A stretch of DNA of 64,000 bases from Chanos chanos (lineage: Eukaryota; Chordata; Actinopteri; Gonorynchiformes; Chanidae): contig NC_044497.1 of NCBI RefSeq assembly GCF_902362185.1, forward strand, positions 56,523,326-56,587,325, in the 5' to 3' direction. The notes under the pieces are model-generated. The model worked only from the letters and a program-made list of their open reading frames with translations, had not been told where the DNA came from and did not search any database. A program made the translations under genes and the position numbers. How positions within the stretch are numbered: position 1 is the first letter of the stretch; the number at the start of each line of letters is the position of its first letter. Of the stretch, positions 59,652 through 64,000 are shown piece by piece.

Positions 59652-60976
59652 CATCTCTCTGCGTCCTCCCTGTCTTTTTCAATCTTTCCACGTCTCTTTC
59701 TCTTTCTTGCTCTCTCTCTCTCTCTCTCTCTGTCTCTGTCTCTGTCTCTGTCTCTCAGTTACAGACTTGGGCCTGGGCAGGTGGCAGAGGTGTTGTCTGA
59801 ACCCCCTGAGAAGCTGGTTGAGAGGACTGCTGCTTTGGTTGAACTGGCCTCCGACACCTGGCTGGTGACGGGCCGACACCCTCTCCCTATCCTGATGGCC
59901 TCTCTTTACGTGGCCTGGCAGTCGATGAATCCTCAGGTGATTGACAAAGCTGCTTTAAGAAAACAGGAGGAAGAAAACAAGTTTTTCCTGCAGTTCAGTT
60001 CCACACGCTGTCAGGCACACACTGTTATAGTGATTGTTCATACAGAGACACTAAAGAAAGCCTCTGTGGTTCTGTAGAACATCGTGTATGGTTAGCAGAG
60101 ATACATAGTCACCTGGCAGTGAGCGTGTGCTGCCCGCTACCTCGAACCTAGTGTTTTAACCAGAGGTGAAGGGCTTTCATTTCACACTCTGGCAGGACAG
60201 AATTCTGCTCTAATATTGGAGCTTAGGTTAGACAGGGCCCTTGGATCGTCTGACTGTAGTAACATGTCAAACCCTGACAGGCCCGTGTGAAGTATTCCTT
60301 GAGAAAGTTCTGCCAGATCGCCAAGGTAAGTTCCGGTTCCGCGGCTCCTCGTAACTGCACGGCCCTGCGGCGTGTGGCGGAGCTGAGGGACGTGCTGTGT
60401 AAGCTGGGCAGGGAGTTGCCCTGGCTCAGGGGAGCCGCCGTGGACCCGCAGAACGTGGCCGCGCACGTGGACGACATCCTCAAGCACCGCTGCTCCCTGC
60501 TCCTCAAAGCCATGAGGAGCCACGAGGAGGAAATGCTGAAGGAGCTGGCGAGTGAGAACGTTCCTGACCCCGGGGGGGCGTCTCCAGCCCCACCCGCTCC
60601 GACCGTAAGGCAGGCTGAACTGGGCCGGATAAAGGAAGGCCCGCTGACGTCAGTTCACTCTCTGGCATCGCCGCAGCAGAGCCCAGTGCCACAGAGTGAA
60701 GCTGCTCAGCAGGTGCAGAGTGAGAGAGATGTAGAAGAGAGGGCTCCCCCTGCTGGCGGCGACACGCTAGACACCGAAATGCACTGGGGGAAGAGACATT
60801 TGTTTGTGCCTCCCAGCGCTCGGAAATCGAAACGACGGAGAGCGGACGCGGCAGAGCCCAACGTGACGGGGGACGAGGAGATTTCGGACGGTGAAATTGA
60901 AATGTACATTCGCTCAAACGCAGAGGTCAGCGAGTATCGTGAGGCCCAGGAAAAGCTGCAAAAGGCCTCAAAGTGA
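58432..60976 (+). CDS. brf2: BRF2, TFIIB-related subunit of RNA polymerase III TFIIIB
   Basis: Five exons: 58432-58579, 58717-58776, 58877-59198, 59759-59936 and 60281-60976. They total 1404 nt, giving 467 residues; from memory human BRF2 has 419. The N-terminal zinc ribbon is CPEC...CEDC (Cys5, 8, 26, 29). Cyclin-fold repeats follow ([26 protein letters not shown], then [18 protein letters not shown]). The C-terminal segment [18 protein letters not shown] matches the region that contacts TBP and DNA. BRF2 replaces BRF1 at type 3 Pol III promoters (U6, 7SK, selenocysteine tRNA). From memory, the human redox-sensor Cys361 in a PPC context aligns here with Ser415 (PPSARKSK). The exon 5 start at GCC (60281) follows from phase 0 of exon 4. 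Confidence 0.95.
59608..59757. repeat. CT/TGTC tract at brf2 exon 4 acceptor
   Basis: A long polypyrimidine tract, CTCTCT and TGTCTC words, ends in CTCTCAG directly before exon 4 at 59759. Confidence 0.93.
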
Positions 60977-61340
60977 GGCCCTCGTTTTGGTTTTGTTTTG
61001 TTTTGTTTTTTTCTCTTGATTGAAATCGTGTGGAGCAGGATGTGTCTCCTTTTTTTGACCTGAGCGGTGTGTGGTTAACTCAGGCTCGACTGTCATCGTT
61101 CCAAATTTTTTTTTTTTTTTTTTTTGGTGTCAATGAACGTGTGACCACAATTTATCATTTATCTTTTTTGTTTTGTTTTGTTTTTTTAAACTGCTTTATT
61201 TATTGTTTAAAATGCAGAATGGGTGCTTAAATGGAAAATAGTGTAAACCAGTTAAATGTCTCCAGCTGGGGAAGTTATTTCCTTCTGTGGACCAGAGTGT
61301 ACATATGTTGAAAACTGATAAATAAAAGTTGTTTGTATTT
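60977..61340 (+). other. brf2 3' UTR with poly(A) signal
   Basis: AATAAA at 61321-61326 follows a T-rich tail of about 340 nt. Confidence 0.7.
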
Positions 61341-62405
61341 ATGTCTGCTGTGTTGTTCCTCTTAGTTCAGGCAGGTTATTTATGGTGAAAAATGTGTCTG
61401 GCTGTTCGGAGTTCCGCTCTATTAAAGACTGAGCTTATTCAGACCGGCATCTCCCTCACAGATAAATATGTATGTGATTAATGTTTTTAATACTTCAGAC
61501 GATTAATGATGTCAGTGTGACCCACACTCTTGCTTCCTCTCTCAAATGGACCCGTTTTCATTTACAAATTACCCTTGGTCTCTGTTTTCTTTGCCCTTGA
61601 CCAAAAGAAACAAACAGAGGAGGAGGAGGAACAGTCAGAGCGAGCCCAGTGTTGTAAAGTTGTCTTGGCTTTTATTCGTTTTGTAATAAATGAAAAATGT
61701 TAATCACTTTATCCCTCAGGCCAAGCATAGAGACAAATTCAAAAAGGTCAGTGTTTTTTTTTTTTCTTTCTTTCTTTCTTTTTTTTTTGTCTGCTATTAA
61801 AACCTTATGATCATGACTGTCAACTCCATTGTCTTATTACATTGTTTCATTTTCATTATAATAAGATGTCATAGATTAATTTCCTCCTGGCTTATTAAAT
61901 TTGTCCCTGTTGATAATGTCAGCAGTCTGGTACCCTTGGCTTTTCGTTCTCCATGACGACTTGTTTTGACTTGCGTTTGTGATCGTGTTTGATGCTACAT
62001 TATGTCTCCCCACTGGCAAGTACATCTGCGTAATTGCTTATTTAGTGCATGACTGGTCTAATCATGGGCTTTCAAAAATTATGTCCATTCATTGGTCATT
62101 TACTTCTTAAGTGGGATGAGCCAATATGGCAGAGGATAAATACACAGAGGGTGTTTATTTACAAGGGTAAAACCTACGCAAATATTAAATGGCAAAAACG
62201 CTTTGATTGTCCCTCTAGGGCTGGTGTGGTCCCACGGCAACCCCCCCCCCCCACCCCCCAGTGAATTTGCTGAGATCAAGCAGACTGTAGTAGTCAGTGA
62301 AAACTGGTCTGTGTTAACTGAGCAGATTGCGATCTCGGCACAGACAGAACACGTAGCCGTAAGCAAGATCCTTCTGTTACTCTGTTCAGTGTCTGAAGGA
62401 TGAAA

Positions 62406-62436
<31 letters not shown>

Positions 62437-62925
62437 ATGAATGGGTTGAGGCGGATCAGAAGAACACAGCGCAGTGTCCCGGCTGTCAGCTGAATCAGGC
62501 TGTTTCTCATGTTGCATAAAGAAGAGTTGAGATCTGCTTTCAGTCCTCACGCGACTGCACCGGTCCTAACGCGACTGCTCCGGTCCTCACGCGACTGCTC
62601 CGGTCCTCACGCGACTGCTCCGGTCCTGTGATTGATGACAGACCCTTCGTCTCTGCTGCTCTGAGTCTGGTAACGGGCTGCGCGGGCTGCACCAGTCCGT
62701 CGTCCAGCCGCACGTCTCGGCTCCCCAGTCGGTCCCCGGGAGCCTGCGCGGGCCCGTGACCGGGAGATGAGACCCGAGGACAAGTCTCTTTAACTTCACG
62801 CGTCCGCGGCTCAGAGAGCATTTGAATGTCAGTGAAATGTCGCTTTCTCTTTCTTTCATCTGTCCTTCTTTCTTTCTCTCTCTCGTCTCTGAAGCGATCT
62901 CCGGGCGTGTCCGTTCGGTCCACGG
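61341..62925. other. Region between brf2 and prlhr; possible prlhr 3' UTR
   Basis: The two genes converge here. TTTATT at 61671-61676 would be AATAAA on the minus strand and could end the prlhr transcript. A short (GAT)n/(GGT)n patch lies near 62405-62435. No other gene was seen. Confidence 0.45.
62543..62628. repeat. 20-bp minisatellite, 4 copies
   Basis: Units of GGTCCTCACGCGACTGCTCC with small variation, in the presumed 3' UTR of prlhr on the opposite strand. Confidence 0.93.
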
Positions 62926-63562
62926 CTACAGCACCACGCTGGCCGTGGCACAGTGGTTGGCGGTGACGCCCACGCGCCGACGGCAGGCGAACATTTTGCG
63001 GAGCTCGGCGCGGAAGCGGTCGTGCAGCCAGGCGTAGAGGAAGGGGTTGCAGCAGGACGAGCTCATGGCGCAGAGGTGACACAGGAGCTGGATGAGCAGG
63101 AAGTGGCGTTTGTTAATGAGCCGGATGTCTATGTCCCGCAGCACGTTAAAGACGTGGATGGGCAGCCAGCAGATCCCGAACGCGGCCACCACCAGAGCCA
63201 CCAGACGGAAGATCTTACGCTTGCGCGCCCGCTGGGCCTCGGCCTGGTCCCGCGTGCGGTGGCCCGGGGCCACGCAGTTGCGCAGCTTGACGGAGATGCA
63301 GAGGTAGGAGACGCAGACGGCAGACAGAGGCAGGATGTACGTGACCAGCAGGGTGCTGTAGGCGTAGGCCAGCCGCTGGGTCTCCTGGCCCAGCCAGAAC
63401 TCCTCGCAGATGGTCAGGCCCTCCTCCTGGAACTCCACGTGGTACGTGTGAGCCACCGCGGGAGCCACCAGGGCGCAGGACAGGAGCCAGATCCCGGCCA
63501 TCACGTAGGCGCACGTGGTCACGGAAATGCGCCTCTTCAGAGGGTGCACGGTGGCATAGTAC
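62926..63562 (-). CDS. prlhr: Prolactin-releasing peptide receptor, last coding exon (5'-partial)
   Basis: On the minus strand the exon starts at 63562 after the acceptor TTTTCGGCAG and ends with TAG at 62926-62928, giving 211 complete residues. It begins within the DRY motif (YYATVHPLKRR), then covers TM4 (AGIWLLSCALVAP), ECL2 (HTYHVEF, CEEFW), TM5, TM6 (FGICWLPIHVFNVLRDID), TM7 (NPFLYAW) and a C-tail ending ASVVL. ECL2 and the C-tail closely resemble human PRLHR, whose C-terminal SVVI is a PDZ ligand. It is a peptide GPCR for PrRP/RFamide ligands involved in feeding and stress. The exon is GC-rich at third positions. TM1-TM3 must be encoded to the right, beyond the window. The paralogue number among fish prlhr genes cannot be told. 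Confidence 0.92.
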
Positions 63563-64000
63563 CTGCCGAAAACAACAGGAGTTTCAGATATGAAAACCAG
63601 GGAAGTACAGTCTATCCTGACAAGGCTCTTGTGCTGTGACTGACCACTGCTGCACAAAAGTTGCGAAGACAAAATGCACTTTTTTCACACTCTGTACAGA
63701 TTCAAAACAGAGTAGACTTATCTGCTCTCCCACATGGATTAAAGCAGACCACTTATGACATTCATATTCACTAAGGAACAAACGTCATTCAGTCAGGGAG
63801 AACTTGTGATTTGATATTCAGCCATTCATACCTGAGAAGAAAAAATATGACTCATCAAAAATTCTCTGATATAAAAAAAAAGAAAAACTGACTGTGATAG
63901 AATGAGGGGTTATACCCAGAGGGTGAAAACATCTCTAAACATTTCGTAGGAACCCTCAAGCATGCCATGCACCAAAAAAAAAAAAGATCCCATTTGAAAG
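63563..64000 (-). other. prlhr intron
   Basis: Intron sequence upstream of the last exon. No TM1-TM3 coding sequence was found before the window ends. Confidence 0.6.

Overview
The window looks like teleost fish genomic DNA. Six spliced vertebrate genes with canonical GT/AG junctions can be read, separated and interrupted by an unusually heavy load of minisatellites and CA/TG/CT microsatellites. Five genes are on the + strand and one on the - strand. Four of them (gpat4, pdlim2, rab11fip1, brf2) have human counterparts on 8p, and BRF2 and RAB11FIP1 are neighbours there too. All reading frames that can be followed are intact. I saw no tRNA, rRNA, CRISPR, LTR element or viral remnant.

Layout. 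1-11870: a minisatellite array (about 31/35-bp units with kilobase-scale higher-order duplications) that runs off the left edge, probably inside the first intron of cabp1. 12234-16769: cabp1 (EF-hand Ca2+ sensor), first coding exon not in the window. 18660-30664: gpat4, an ER glycerol-3-phosphate acyltransferase, 12 coding exons. 31095-32065: a 36-bp minisatellite. 33553-40512: pdlim2 (PDZ-LIM adaptor), 9 coding exons. 42119-57542: rab11fip1 (class I Rab11 effector), 6 coding exons including two giant ones. 58432-61326: brf2 (RNA polymerase III TFIIIB subunit), 5 exons. 62926-63562, minus strand: last coding exon of a prolactin-releasing-peptide receptor (prlhr), with the rest to the right of the window.

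The genes do not form a pathway: they cover synaptic Ca2+ signalling, glycerolipid synthesis, cytoskeletal/NF-kB adaptor function, endosome recycling, Pol III transcription and neuropeptide reception.

The most unusual signal is how tandem repeats relate to splice sites. In gpat4 intron 3 and pdlim2 intron 1 the minisatellite unit is a copy of the 3' splice site plus the first 14-24 nt of the following exon, repeated about 10 and 21 times, with only the last copy used as the real exon. In gpat4 intron 5 the exon end plus its donor is duplicated. Other introns place TG tracts directly at acceptors (a TG17-T5 arrangement like that of CFTR) or place complementary CT/GA or CA/TG tracts on both sides of an exon. 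Further points: an apparent GC-AG intron in pdlim2, an apparent Cys-to-Ser change at the redox-sensor position of BRF2, and two copies of a near-perfect hairpin MITE.
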